Shown: positions 10,693-22,833, numbered from the stretch's first letter. The stretch is DNA of 64,000 nt from Pyxicephalus adspersus (GCF_032062135.1 NC_092860.1:63008949-63072948), one strand, 5' to 3'. Made by a program: numbers and translations. The notes: generated by a model not told the origin, from the sequence alone.

Positions 10693-11472
10693 CTATAGAC
10701 ACCAGCAGGTGAAAGGGGTAGCCCCATTATGGGTTGCTTGTGCTGAGCAAATGGCATCCAATAGTGGGCGAAAAATGCGCCTCATCCTCAAAGTATGGCT
10801 TAAAAGATCGGGCAAAATTTGTATTTGGGCCCCATCAAAATTAATTGGACCATGCCTCCATGCTTGCCTCATAACCTCCTCCTTAACATTATAAAAATGG
10901 ATTCTGCACAACACATCCATTGGAGGAGCTCCAGGGATCGCACGCAGTCTGCTCACTCTATAGATTCTGTCCATCTCTTTGGCTGTGTTTGGAGGTCCAT
11001 CCAGGAACAAATTCAGGATCGCAGTGACCGTTGCCCTCAGATCTAGACCTCCCATCTCCTCAGGAATGCCCGCGCTATTCCTACGGTTCCTATTTTCGTT
11101 GTTTTCAGTGCGCAAGAAAAGTGAGGTAAGTTGAGCTTGCATGTGGAATGCCGCATCTTCCAGGGCAGTTAGTCGAGTTGGAGTCGCCGAGGAATCAGAT
11201 TCCAGGACTGAAACCCGTGTGTCCACTGACAAAATTTGTTTTAAAGATTCCAGCTCTCGTTTGAGGGAGTTCTGAATTCTAGTGGCCATGTCATTGAGAT
11301 CATCCTTGAAAGGGAGCTGGCGCAATGTGGCTTCCAGCTGCATGTGTGAGCAGACTGGAGCCTGGGATCAGGGATCAAGGCTATCTCGGTGATCTGCAGG
11401 AGTGTCTATGCTGCCCTGGGAAAAACTTAGTTGGTCCTGACTGTCATTCGGGGGGACATGCTGTGACGCCAT
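10693..11472 (-). pseudogene. L1-like ORF1 of copy A
   Basis: This frame encodes the RNA-binding chaperone of the element. It starts at ATG 11470-11472 (MASQHVPPNDSQDQ) and is read in one frame except for a single TGA shortly before MQLEATLRQL (11343). It includes a coiled-coil-like stretch, an RRM-like part (RTENNENRNRRNSAGIPEE) and a C-terminal domain (GAQIQILPDLLSHTLRMRR, then RPLLDAICSAQATHNG). This is the domain order of L1 ORF1p. Without the TGA it would be about 260 residues. It lies immediately upstream of the endonuclease remnant on the same strand. Confidence 0.75.
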
Positions 11473-11764
11473 GTTCACTCCAGCGTAGGCTTCAGGAGAG
11501 TCCGCTGATGAGGCAAAAAACTGACTGATTTTTATTTTACTGTGTCCTCACAGACTGTGGAGTCCTCCGGCGCTGGAACATGAGAAAAGGGGGTCAAGAT
11601 TCTGTGGAGTGACCAGGTTGCAAAAAGTCCTATCGGTGGCAGAGAGTTCCGGGAAAGTACTAGCTCACGGCGCCATTGTGTGACCACCACCCCTCATAAA
11701 TATGGTTCTGAATATCTTTAGCTTTTTGATGCATTCAGAAAAAAGTAAGTAAGCAAATACTTAC

Positions 11765-11927
11765 ATTTGCCTTTACTGTTTCTGCACAGAATTTTTTCTT
11801 GATTGGTGAACTGAATCACTTCAAAGATTTCTCCTTTACTGATTGACAGATCTTTTCCTCCACCTCTCTTGTTTCCAGCACTTGGGACTACCATCATACG
11901 AGTCAGCACTTTAATTTCACCTTCAAA
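11765..11927 (-). CDS. FYB/PRAM1-family adaptor, SH3-like exon
   Basis: A clean internal exon of 163 bp. The acceptor ttcttccttcttcag precedes it and the donor AAAT|gtaagt follows. It encodes FEGEIKVLTRMMVVPSAG, then KRGGGKDLSISKGEIFEVIQ, then FTNQEKILCRNSKGK, ending one base into the next codon (expected Tyr of a GKYGY motif). This fits the C-terminal helically extended SH3 domain of FYB1 (ADAP), FYB2 or PRAM1, haematopoietic adaptors acting downstream of immune receptors. There are no stops or frameshifts. The upstream exon at 59331-59415 ends in phase 0 with RKKFK, which joins this exon as the family predicts. The next exon (GYV... to the C terminus) was not found to the left. The paralogue cannot be decided from this piece. 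Confidence 0.82.
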
Positions 11928-13204
11928 CTGAAGAAGGAAGAAGATCAAAAAAACGTGTACACAAAATATTGAAAACTATTACATTATAGAGAATAGTTTA
12001 CTTTGTAATTTTGCTTTTTGGTTTAGATGTTTTTAAATGTTCTGGTTTGTGTTCAGAATGATTTGAGAGCAACATTACAAACATAAAGGTGAACTTAGTC
12101 GGCACTTTAAAATATCCTTAAACTACCCTTTTCTCCCCCTGTGTAGTGTAATTTACAGGAAATACTGTCATTACAAAAAAATACATAAGATCTATTCATA
12201 AGAACTGACACAGTCATTAAAAAAAATATAATTATGTCATGTCTGTGTCCAAAATGTATGTAAGTTAAAGCGGGCATGACCACATATACAGTAGGTGTAT
12301 GTGATAGTAGTAGGAGTTTTCTACCAAGGGTGGAATTAGTAGAAAGAGAAATAATCAGCAGGGATCATGCAAGGATGGGTTGTGAGGAATGTGAGGAGCA
12401 GAGATGATCTTAAGGGATCTATAAGGGAATTCCATGTGAGAAGCAGGGCTGAACTAGTTAGCATTAGGTATTAGTAAAGCAGAGAATATGTATGCACTGT
12501 GCAGGTCTGTATGTTTAGAATCCCTCGGCATAAGTTTTTTTATTGGTGTCTGTATCAAGTGTTACATGATTTTGAGTATTGTGGACAGGAATATTTTTAT
12601 AACTTTTTACAGTTATGCACAATCCATTTGTCAACTCGGGGATCGATTTTTTTCCCCTATTCTTCTTTCTCTTCCCAATCTGAATCTGTGACACAGTCAT
12701 AACGGGTAGTAGCACAAACAGGTGGAGACTTGATTCGGAGAGACAGAAATTAGGGTAGAAACCTGGAGTTACTGGCCAAGTTCCAACTTATGACTATAAT
12801 AATAACAGTTACTAAAATTTTTGTTCATAAACAAGCTCTGTCCACCTATATGATGAAGTGTAACTCTTTTCCCATTTAATGGCACATTACACATGTAAGG
12901 CACACACTGATTAATTAGTGATTGTCACCATCTCAACCTGTACTTTTGAGTTAACTTGCAGTTTATTAGCAAGAGTGCTAAAGTTTGCTTCACAGGGACC
13001 CTATAGGACTAAGGGTCCATCTATATTAGCTGTGCAAAGCAGATGTTTGCTGTCTGACCCCAACTGTATGTCAGAGAATGCAAAATCTTTATCTATCTCA
13101 GGTCATTTGCTTTCCATCTGACCTCCCTTCAGCATACTCAGTGTGCCCAGTCTACTGATCATGCTTTGTGCCTCTTCAAATGCCCTCTAAACAGCGTCCA
13201 ATGT
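11928..13204. other. Intron sequence without recognised elements
   Basis: AT-rich sequence just upstream of the adaptor SH3-like exon (minus-strand sense). No transposon ends or coding similarity seen. Short frames at 12488-12715 overlap on both strands and look random. Confidence 0.5.
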
Positions 13205-13307
13205 TTTTTTGTTTTTTTTTTTATCTGGGAAATGTTTTTTTTTCCTGTTGAATGAACATGATGGACTTATGTCTTTTTTCAACCTGACTAACTGTGTAAC
13301 TATGTAA
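13205..13307 (+). mobile_element. CR1/L2 LINE 3' tail fragment
   Basis: Carries the 3' terminal words 'atctgggaaatg', 'acatgatggacttatgtc', 'ttcaacctgactaac' and 'tgtaactatgtaa', as at the ends of the copies at 6.5 and 35.7 kb. Confidence 0.75.
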
Positions 13308-13738
13308 AATTCAATTTGACCTGGCTGTATATGAGCCAGCCAAGTAAATACCATATGCCATCTAGAAGCACACTAAATGCTGCTTTTTGTGAAATAGCTT
13401 TAGTAGAATATTTGAATATAGTGGTACTAATCCGGGACCATTCCATTGCTCCATTGATCTTTCTCCCAATTCATGATATAGAAGTGAGTAAAAGGGTTGG
13501 TTATATATGACAGGTCAGAGAAAACCAAAGAAATAATTTGCGTGAGAGAGGTGTACAAAGGCAGAATTACAGGGAACCCTATTCCTGATGATGGTCATTA
13601 GCCATTGTTGAAACTGCATATAAATAAAAAAAAAATCTTTAGTGGTGTCCTGATAAGTCTCCCAAATAGTATACCAATAAATGGGATTGGGTGTTGATCA
13701 AAAAGAAATGAACATGAGAATGTGCCAATCACCAAGAT

Positions 13739-13890
13739 AAGAGACTGTTGATCCAGGGAACATCCGATTGCCTCATGGAATCTAAAAGGATTTTTTTTCC
13801 CCTGTTGGAGCAAATTGTACCAGGGTTTTTTTCTTTGACTTCCTCTGGATCATTTATGTCTATAGGGTTTTATATCTGGGTGTTACAGTG
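13739..13890 (+). mobile_element. CR1/L2 LINE 3' UTR fragment
   Basis: Begins 'gactgttgatccagggaac' and includes 'cctcatggaatc', 'gagcaaattgtaccaggg' and 'gggttttatatctggg', the conserved 3' UTR of the CR1 copies. No terminal repeat tail. Confidence 0.75.
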
Positions 13891-14007
13891 CACAACATTA
13901 GTTGTAAAAAAAACAGCACTTATGCATTTTCCATTTGATATGATCTGTTTAATATGACTGTTAGTGAGCCTTGATGGGGGTTGCCTTTGAAATGCCAATG
14001 AGAATAA

Positions 14008-14431
14008 AGCTGCGTACACACTTCCAATTTTTATCGTTCAAAATGAACGACGAACGATCGATTGGGCAAAAATCGTTCGTAAAAAAAGTAACCAACGACG
14101 CCGACGAACGAGGAAAGTCGTTGGAAATGAACGACCGGACCGGCGGATCGGATTGGACAACGATCGTTGACCATCGTTCGTGTGTACGATCGTTCATTGA
14201 TCGTCCATGGTCTGAGCATGCGTGATGAACGAACGTTCGTTCACTTCCTGTCATGCACGTCACTTCTTGTATCGCTCAAACGATCGCATCTATTGTGTGT
14301 ACAATATCTACGAACGATCGTGTCGTTATCTGTATGTACAGGATCGGTGCTATACGATCGTTCGCAGATATCGTGCAGGATCGTTCGTCGTTCGTTTACC
14401 AACGATAATAATTGGAAGTGTGTACGTAGCT
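14008..14431. mobile_element. Harbinger-type MITE, 424 bp (copy 1)
   Basis: The ends agctgcgtacacacttcc and gtgtgtacgtagct are inverted repeats extending inward (cttccaattwttatcgtt). The 3-bp duplication TAA lies at 14005-14007 and 14432-14434, which fits PIF/Harbinger (TWA). The interior is very rich in cgttcg and cgatcg. Copy 2 at 42614-43037 has the same length and nearly the same sequence; copy 3 at 55908-56338 is diverged. Open frames on both strands (13961-14615) come from the palindromic composition. Confidence 0.85.
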
Positions 14432-14698
14432 TAAATCTAGCAGGATGATTACAGCTGGAGATTGGAGCCAAGCAACCATAAGGGAAGATAACACTTATTT
14501 GAGCAGGAAGATGGGGGTTGTGTATGAAAGGATCAACTTCAAGAACTTCTCCAATCATCCTGCTTGGTTTATAAACATCACTGCTAACTGATGGATGAGT
14601 CTGAGGACTTGCCACCAGTGCAACAGTGACATCTACTAGAGAATACCTCTAGGCACATATGAACAGTGTATTTCCAGATGTGGGGTTCGGAGGACAAC

Positions 14699-14970
14699 TG
14701 TCACGGCTCCACAGAGCAGAGTGGTGGACCCTCTGTGTCACTAGCCCAGTGGGTGGAGACGTGCATGGGAGGCAGAGTCTAAGCAACAGCTCAGTCTTCT
14801 CCAAAACCTCTAGAGGTGAGGATGTTGTGCGTCGACCTGCTGCCAAGTTGCTGCCCCCGTGCCCACCAAGGCAGGTGACTGGTAACTAGCAGGTACAAAG
14901 CATGGTGCCAGAACGAGAGCAAGAGAATGGTCAGGCAAGCCAAAGGTCCGGGCAGGGCAATGAATCATTT
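14699..14970. mobile_element. Possible gypsy-type LTR fragment
   Basis: Starts 'tgtcacggctccacagagc' and later has 'ggtcaggcaagccaaaggtc' and 'gtccgggcagggcaa', words I associate with amphibian gypsy LTRs and their flanks. No second end or target duplication found; weak call. Confidence 0.3.
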
Positions 14971-15079
14971 TACTTGGCTTTATAACTATTCTTTAGTTTC
15001 TCTTAAATTATTTTATATGTGTTAATTCTTTTCCTCTGTTGATAAATATCTTGTAAATTAAGATCTGTATGATTATTTA

Positions 15080-15385
15080 CCCCCTAACGGTAATCCCGAG
15101 TGTGACTCGGGGGGATTTTAGATACCAAAAGCGGTAATCCCGAGTCACACTCACAAAGCTAAAAAAAAACCCCCACTTACCTTGCTCTGTTGTCGTCCCC
15201 CATAGTCCTTCTGGTTCCTGCAGGTCCTGGGGACATGTTTTCTCCCTCAGATCTCCAGCCGTGAAGTGAAGAGCCAAGATAACAGGGCTTCCCATGATGT
15301 TTGCGTGGGCGGAGCGGCGGGAAATTCAAATAATTTTGTATTGGATTCGATACAAAATAGCTGTATTGAATCAATACAAAGACAT

Positions 15386-15429
<44 letters not shown>

Positions 15430-15645
15430 TATAAATGCTACTGTACACTTGTATTACATTTTAACTATTTTTTATTTAACAGATTTTTTTTAAGTTTATT
15501 ATTAAATTAAATACAATTATTACTATTGGACATATTTTGGGGAGTTATGCCAAAAATTATATTCTACAATGTAAAATAAATTTCCATGCAAAAATATTTA
15601 ATGCTTTTTGCTCGGAAATTTTGAGGGAATTAGAGCGCTAGGGGG
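15080..15645. mobile_element. piggyBac-type MITE, 566 bp
   Basis: Ends ccccctaacggtaatcccgag and the inverted gcgctaggggg. The flanks read TTTA and TAAG, close to but not exactly TTAA. The interior has the shared 'gcgggaaattcaaataattt' with tgtattg/caatac palindromic words (15325-15385), followed by a TA microsatellite at about 15390-15428. Confidence 0.75.
15390..15428. repeat. (TA)n microsatellite
   Basis: About 19 uninterrupted TA units inside the piggyBac MITE. A shorter AT tract lies at 34926-34941, and a (AT)12 tract at about 54671-54694. Confidence 0.95.
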
Positions 15646-15724
15646 TAAGTTATTAGAGGCTTAGGAAAGATACTGCTCTCAAGAAAGGGGATAACATAGG
15701 GGAAACAGAAATGTTTCTTTCATT

Positions 15725-15870
15725 ATTGGCACCCTCAGAAGTTTTTCTTTCATTGGAATATGTTTATTTCCTTAGTGGTTGAACCTGATGTATGTATGTA
15801 TGTATGTATTTATGGATTTTTTTTCAGCCTGACTTACTATCCAACAATATGTGACTATGTAAACCTTTCA
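15725..15870 (+). mobile_element. CR1/L2 LINE 3' tail fragment
   Basis: Contains 'ggaatatgtttatttcctta', 'gtggttgaacctgatg', a (tatg)n run, 'cagcctgacttac' and 'gtgactatgtaaa', matching the 3' ends of the other CR1 copies. Confidence 0.7.
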
Positions 15871-17670
15871 GGAGGTCAAAAGCCCAGGAACCAGGGAAAA
15901 GGGAAAAGAGAGGTATTTGGTATGGAAAGAAAAGGTTAGTATGCTGATAGTAGACCGACCAAATATTTTAGGCTATCCTAAATCCTAAAATTATGTGTGA
16001 GGAGAGATAGCAGCCAGGAGATAGCAGTAATATCTACAAACTCACAATAATAGGATTCAAGACAAACCCACAAAGGCAAAGCTGGGCCAGCAAACAGTGA
16101 TAATAGTGGGACAATATGAGCTAAATGATATTATTTTTGAAAATTCAAAACCCTGAAGTCTCAGATGAGGTCTTCCATGGTTTCGAGTTGACGTAGAGAT
16201 CAATACTGAAAAAGGGATTGATATGATTGTTTTACGCTGGGCTGATATCTGCTTTTTTTCTTTCCTAGGCCAGCCATCTTGTGCTGCATCCTGGCCTTTT
16301 CTGACCAATAACATCCAAATGCACACACCATAGGATATTTTCCACACGAAGAAAATAATCACAAACACCTAAATTAAGCAAAACCTTTACTGAAAAAATA
16401 TTTCCCAAATAGTACAAGTAAAATATATTAAATGACCACAATGCTCCATGGAGAACAGGCCCTCCACTGGTGCTGTAATGGCTTCACACCACATGCAAAC
16501 TCAGCCGCCTACAATCATTTAGTCACTTTGTCCATAGCAGTGTGTACAGGTCATTGGTTAGAAAGTGAGTATAAAAGACAACTACCATCTGCTTGTTTTT
16601 GTCTTCTATTTGTCCTTATTGGTGTGGTCTACCTTTACTTCCTGTCCAATACATGCAAAAAGAAGTGAAAGGAAATTTCTCTAAAGTGAGAATTCCAGTT
16701 CAAACTACTGATACTAAAACAGGTTATTGTAACCCATCACCACTGAAAAAAGAAAATGGGTTATGCCATTGCAGGCACACTGCCTTGGGTGCCATTTAAA
16801 ATTATGTATATTACCACAATAGACTGCAGAATCCTTTTGTTTTCGGGTTGTACAAGACTGCAGGGATTGTTTTTGGATGGGAGATATATTTCTCCAGGAT
16901 ATAGAGCATAGACTCCAGGGTGTTAACTTGGGAAAATAGTCCAGCATAGTGGAAAGCAATGCTGCAAAGGGTTGCTGTGTTTGAGCAAATTTTAGGGCCC
17001 AGACTCTAGAATGGAAAGGAAGGTACTACTAAAACCCTAGAATCCTGTTCTCGTTGTGCATATACCTACAAAAACGACTTTCTTTCTATCACATATAACA
17101 GTAAGGTGCATTACACCCCAATGATTTTTATCTGGTGAGCTCAACTATAAGGTACTGAAGTTCTTTGGTTCTTCCAAGTAGTTCTATCAGTTGCTATCAA
17201 AGTACCTGCCAAGTCAAACCACCTGCTGTATGACCTTGTTTTGCTGGGGCTTTTGAGAGACAACAGAGGAGCAATAATTCGCAGGATAACCATGATGAGA
17301 TTAGGGCAACATCTTCTATAGGAGTACTGAGGATGCTTTGAGGCTGTGGGCACAAGGGTGCCCCAAGCAACACTGAACAAGACAAAGTAGATAGCATGCT
17401 GTCCCTGAGCTGTGTCATCATATACCCCCCCCCCCCCTTCTAATTCTTTCTTTTTTGATTCTTTCTTTTTTGTCTGCAGCATTTTCTCTGTACAGTCTGT
17501 ACAAGCCATTAGGGCTACTGACTGCACCCTGCTGTGAATTCTGCTGACATCTGCTAACCAATGTGCTAGCTGCTGCCTGGGCACAGGATGCAACATGAGA
17601 TGCTGTGCTGTGCTTAGTTTAGTAGGCCATCTGTCATTTTAACAGGTGCTATGGCGCCCTAGGCCACAGA
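15871..17670. other. Intron sequence without recognised elements
   Basis: No transposon ends recognised. A minus-strand frame at 17141-17596 spells VYDDT next to a C run. The resemblance to adaptor YDDV motifs looks accidental (see rejected list). Confidence 0.45.
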
Positions 17671-17679
17671 CTTTGTAGG

Positions 17680-17800
17680 TTATTATTATTATTATTATTA
17701 AACAGGATTTATATAGCGCCAACATATTACACAGCGCTGTACATTAAATAGGGATTGCAAATGACAGACTAATACTTGCAGAGTATAATTATATGTCCAA
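17680..17800 (-). mobile_element. Rex1/L2-type LINE 3' end fragment
   Basis: A (tta)n run followed by 'ggatttatatagcgccaac', 'acacagcgctgtacatt' and 'aaatagggattgcaaatgac'. The same 3' end, diverged, begins the large LINE at 55195. The element lies on the minus strand, with the (tta)n as its tail. Confidence 0.7.
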
Positions 17801-17937
17801 ATCTGTTCCAATTCCTGTGTCAATTCCCTGGATTAATTCCCATTGCACTTATAATTTGGGCACTTGAGATTTGGGCACGTGACCAGGGTCCCAACGTGAC
17901 CTTGCCTGTTGTTTAAATAGGTTAGCCAGAAATCAAG

Positions 17938-18830
17938 CCTTTTTTTAGAGGGTGTGGTAATTTTAATAGAGGTAATAGGACCCAACCAAGAAAAAGGATG
18001 ACGATGCCAACTCGAAATTTGGCACTTACGATGTTAAAATATTAGAGGGTAATTGGCCGAATAAAGCAATCATAGGTTCCAAGTAAGGTTTAAATAGATG
18101 AGGTGATGGGTGGCCCAAGAAAAAATGTTACTGAAGAAAATGTACGATGTTAGAAGAAAGAAATCAACTGATTCATTTTGGTAATAGTTAGACCAGAGAT
18201 TTTAGAAAAGTGGGATAAGATGGAAACAAGGTTAGGAAGGGGGGAAAATAGGTTGATTGAGAGTTCAGCGTATTTCATTATTAAACAATTTTATGAGTCA
18301 CCCCCACCTCTATACTAAGTACATAAACATTAGGCTGAATAAAGTGAGTCCACCCTCAAAAACCAATATAAAGGGTAACGGTGAAAGCAGACAGCTCTTT
18401 CTAGTGCCGTGGGCAATGGAAAAGCTACTAAAACAATAAATAGGATATTTACCTTGTGCCTTTTAACTAGAGTGATTTATTCCATGCAGGAACATTATCC
18501 AAAAAGCCCTATTTAGTGTCAATATAAAAAAAAATACTACCACAAAATGCCATGTATATCTAAAGCCAGTAATATACTCATTTGGTGATTTTGCTGTAAA
18601 ATATAGAAAAGGTGAATAACATTTGGGGTGATTCCAGATGCTTACCTACCAGAGACAAAGCATACTTGATCTTTAAGGTTTAGAACACTCAAATATGAAA
18701 TAGTGGCAAAAATCTTAGCTAGTAATTTATTATCAATGTTAAGAGGAGATATTAGCCTATATTTGTGAGGGTTAAGCTGATCCTTTCCTTGTTTGGGCAG
18801 CATTACAATGTGAGTGACACACTTACCCTC
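17938..18830 (-). mobile_element. L1-like ORF2 RT fragment
   Basis: The reverse complement of 18600-18815 encodes NPHKYRLISPLNIDNKLLAK and DQVCFVSGR, the L1 RT fingers motifs ('YRPISLLN...DQVGFVPGR' type). That of 17938-18250 encodes NLFSPLPNLVSILSHFSKISG and HLFKPYLEPMIALFGQL, the post-RT region. The order is right for one minus-strand copy. Frames are broken and there are no ORF1, endonuclease or 3' end. Confidence 0.65.
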
Positions 18831-19068
18831 TCCTACCTAAACAGCCGGCTCCTCTCTTTTGCATATGCTGAGAGACCTGATCCCGAGTGCCTGCTTTTCC
18901 AGGTTTGATCACCCCTCCCGCTGGCCAATCAGGTTGGCTCAGACACGTTGCTCGAGGAACATGTTTCCACATTAGTGAGAAGCCCCTAGCTATGCCGAAT
19001 ACAGTTCCTGTTTCGCTGCTCCTGGTGTCCCCAGCATCTTCCTGTGTGCCCCGCTATCCCTTGTGTTC
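18831..19068. other. Unassigned GC-richer block
   Basis: More GC-rich than its surroundings (e.g. 'cccctcccgctggccaatca'), ending where an L1 tail starts. It could be a 5' UTR or LTR fragment. No ends identified. Confidence 0.3.
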
Positions 19069-19480
19069 TTTTTTTTATTGAAAGGGTTTTTAAATATTTA
19101 TCAAACAATAATAAACATATAATAACCTCATATAAACATCAGAGAAAGTTAGCAGAAAGATTGAATATAGGAAGAGGAAAAGGGGTGGTGTAATAAAAAA
19201 TAGTCTGAAAAATCTCCAATGATCAGTCCATTTTGCTGGGGAGAAAGTACTTATACAATTCAAATACATTAAGAGCCACATTTTATTATATGTAAAGCAA
19301 TATTATAAGTTAGGGTCCAGGCGGCATTTTAATTCTGCAGTGTCTCTATAGTATATCCAGCTATGCCAGATAGCATTGTATTTTTCAGACTTGCTGGAAG
19401 GTCTTCCATTAACATGATGCCATTACCTTATGAATGCATAACTTTACTGTTGTTGGTAAAGTGCATGTCCAATAGGTAGA
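19069..19480 (-). mobile_element. L1-like 3' end fragment
   Basis: On the minus strand the sequence ends '...accctttcaataaaaaaaag', a polyadenylated LINE tail, at about 19069-19090. Upstream sequence is AT-rich 3' UTR without readable coding. The right boundary is approximate. Confidence 0.5.
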
Positions 19481-19722
19481 TATGGGAAATGGGAATGTTT
19501 CAAATCTGTTCTACATAAACACACTGCAAAATATATTCCCATGGGCAATAAGTTTAAAAGGCAAAAATTAAAACCTATGGGACTCACAGCTAAGCGTTAC
19601 AAAAAACATGAATAAGAAAAGGGCATTCCAAAATATAAAAATGAAAGAATATAACAAAAGATGTAAAGAAAAAACAAATGTGCAAAACTTTAAACTTCAA
19701 AAAGAAAGACAGATTGTAAACC
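19481..19722 (+). mobile_element. CR1 LINE internal fragment
   Basis: Nearly the same as 3275-3535: 'aaatgggaatgtttcaaatc', 'aaacacactgcaaaatatat' and 'gaataagaaaagggcattcc' recur in order. This is the endonuclease-RT linker of the CR1 family. It is followed directly by the L1 copy B tail. Confidence 0.8.
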
Positions 19723-21542
19723 CCCACACTTTTTTTTTATTTTAAAGATTTTATTGAAATTTTCAAATAAAGTAAACAATAAAATTACACAGCAAATTTG
19801 CATAGAATAACAGGAAGAAAAACAAAAGGAGGGTGAAAGGCCAAATATGGGGTTCAAAACAAAAGAAGAAGAGTGACAATCAGTACCAGACATCAGTAGA
19901 ATAAACATATGAGGTCAAACATAGTTTAATACCTCTTAGGTAACAAAGTCTAAATACAGCAGGCAATAAAGTAGTTTTCCATATTCACAATAAAAAATAT
20001 AATACAAATAAGTACAACAGTACAAAAATAGCGTTATTCACAGATTTAAAACTTGTGAGGTATACAGGCATATCAAGTTTAGAGTGAGATCATAAAGGTT
20101 GGCAGGTAGAGGTACCTTTTAATCAAACACCCCTTTTGTAAAGATTTAAAATTTAAATTGAAAAAAAAGAAAATAAGAGAAAAATGGGGGGGGGGGATAA
20201 AGTAATGTTAAGGGTTACACAATGATTGCTCTGTAAAATTAGCTTGAATTAAACATGATTATAATCTAACCACGGGTCTCATATGTTGTAGAACTTGTTA
20301 AGGTTGTTTTTAAGTGTACAGTACAATTTGTCATTGACCATTATCCAGTTGAGTTTGTTAATGGTGAACTTAGGTGCATAATGGAAGCTTTCCAGTAACA
20401 AGCAATGGTAATATGAGCAGCTAACAGGATATATTTAATTAGCTTAGTTAACTGATTTGGAGCTTTATCCTCTAATTGGGGAAAAAAGAGCACACTCTAT
20501 TTTCCTTGATGTTTACCTGGGTGACAGAGCGTATTAGGTGAAAATGCGGATCCAAAATCTCTGAACCCTAGGACATCTCTACCAAGCACGGAGTAAAGTG
20601 CCAGTCTGACCACATCCTCAGGAGAGACAGAGGGATTGGCTTTATGGATCCTAAACGGGACCATGTACCATCTCATCAAAACCTTATAATTGGCCTCTTT
20701 TATCGAAGTGTTTACAGATGTTTTGGAAATGGACACTGAAAAATCCTACTATTCCTGGGCACTCCACTCCACCTCCAAATCTGACTCCCATTGTTTCAAA
20801 TGGGAAAGTTTATTATGGGGTGAGAAAAAAATGTTATATACTACCGACATCCTTCCTTTGCATTCAGTTGTAAAACTAACAGTGTTACAGTGTACCCAAT
20901 CCTCCCAATTTTATAGGAGCATAGAATGTAGTTGCAATAATGCGGTGAAGTTTGTCTCCCAAAACAAATTTTTTGGGTTTGTTTTGGATATACCCAGACC
21001 AGCCTGGGTAAAGCATTAGGGAAGGTGCGGAAAATATAAAGCTATCTGGGTAAAGTGATCATTTTAATTGCAGCTATTCTACCGAACCAGGGGTAGGGGG
21101 GCTAGAACGTCATCTATTCAAATCTCTAGCTATTGCACAAAACAGGGGTGGGTAATTAGTACAGATCATGATGAGAAGATGTAATCTGAATGCCTAGATA
21201 GGTGATTGCTTTGGGTTTCCATGTGAAGTCAAAATTATCTTTGAGTTGGGTGACTATGTTTGGGGGCAGTGAAATATTTAGGGCCTCTGCTTTGGCTCAT
21301 TGAGTTTTAGACCTGACACCAAGTCAACAATTATGTTCTATAGGACCACATCAGATGCCCTTGATGTCAGGATTAAGCTACATTGCTAAGGGTTATTAGC
21401 AATGTAGAACAGCTATTGCTAAGGGTTCAATAGCTAAAGCGAAAAGTAAAGGGGAGAGAGGGCAGCCTTGTCTGGTGCCTCTGAGGATATTAATCAAGGG
21501 TGAATAGTGCCCTTTAATTGCTATTTTGGTGTGTGTGTGTGT

Positions 21543-21567
21543 NNNNNNNNNNNNNNNNNNNNNNNNN
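21543..21567. other. Assembly gap (25 N) in a TG repeat
   Basis: 25 N follow gtgtgtgtgtgtgt. The true repeat length is unknown. Confidence 0.98.
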
Positions 21568-22833
21568 ATAGAGAGGATATAATCCGGCAAAACGCTGGAT
21601 TTTAAGGGTTTTCAGATAATCCTATGATAAGATGTCAAAAGCTTTGTGTAGATCTAATGAGAGTAACATCACTTCTCCTTTTGCCCCACCGTCCCAATTA
21701 CCATTTACAACTGAAATCAGGTCTAATGTACGGCTAGTATGGTCCGGGGAATGTGGATGGTTAAGAAATCCCACCTGGTCTGGATGGATGTACTGGTCTA
21801 GGAAGTAACCTGGGTGCAGGGATAGGATTTTCGTCATAATTTTAAGATCGCAATTTATTAGGGAGATGGGTCTATAATTAGAGACTTCAGCAGGGTCTTT
21901 TAGGTTTGGGGATAACACTTAATAGGGCTTTATTAACTTCCACAGGTACTTCTTTTTCTTTGCAAAGAAAATTGAAATAGTCTGAAAGGTGATTTGCTAA
22001 TATCTTGCTAAAAGTCTTATAATAAAGGTTGGGTAAGCCATCTGGACCAGGGGAACTATTAGTTTTAAGATTTTTAATGACTCCCATGACTTCCTCATAA
22101 ATTCTTTATCTAAGATTTTAGCATGGGATTAATGTAATCTCGGAGTTGGGAGCCTAGTAGAAAATGTTTCAATTTTAGAATTATTTTGACCTATGTTCTT
22201 CATAGTGTAACAACGTGTAATTGAGCCCTTTAGCACATTGAGCCCTTGAGCACATTATGAGTGAGAAAAAGAAAATCTTCGATTAGCCACTGTCATTACA
22301 GAGACATGTTGAAAAGCTGAAACCTGAACTCAAGTGTAGACTCCATAAATGACCTGTTTTAAACTTGAATGACCTATCCACTATCAGATGGACCGAGGAG
22401 GGAACCACACAGAAAGACATGGGGAGGGGAATAGGGTGGGTTTTAGGGGGAGGGGAATGCTTCAGAAAGCATAATAATATTTCTAAAAAAAACTCTTGAC
22501 AAAAAACAAAACAATAGGGGCAAAAATTCAGACCAAAATGGGAGCGGGATCTGCATAACTAGCATACCACCACTCCAGGGAAGGCCATGTTTGCCCCCTC
22601 CAGTGTTTCAACTAGTATAACAGGTTGAATTTGAATTACTCAAACCAGAATAGCAAACCAATAAAGTAAACAAATCAACCAAAGGTCAAAATCAAAATAA
22701 ACATTTTAGCATTTGCACAGCTGAATATAAACTCAATGGAAATGGATATGCTCTACATTAATTTTGGCGAAGAAACCAAATCTTCTGAGAATGAGGACTT
22801 CTTAACACTGGTGAATGATGATAGACCAGAAGT

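Larger units (their letters stand above)
7900..11690 (-). mobile_element. L1/Tx1-like LINE (copy A), 3'-truncated
   Basis: From right to left: a 5' region with 'ggcgccgtgagctagtac' (about 11690), ORF1 (11472 to 10693), an endonuclease remnant (10031-9537: SLNNKGLNSPIKR, FLQETHF), and RT pieces at 9105-8812, 8732-8241 and 8410-8147. The catalytic YADDLLFYITSP is at about 8095-8055. The sequence stops soon after the YADD block, so the thumb, C-terminal domain and 3' end are missing. A 22-base C run (about 8107-8128) lies inside it. All ORF2 frames are broken. Confidence 0.87.

Noticed and set aside
13961..14615. Overlapping arginine/serine-rich frames on both strands
   Set aside because: They come from the palindromic cgttcg/cgatcg composition of the Harbinger MITE; the same happens at 42572-43112.
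17141..17596. Minus-strand frame with KKKESKKKELEGGGGVYDDT as a possible adaptor exon
   Set aside because: VYDDT resembles YDDV motifs of FYB proteins, but the Gly run is a poly-C tract, no splice donor fits, and an exon here would break the exact phase-0 join between 59331 and 11927.
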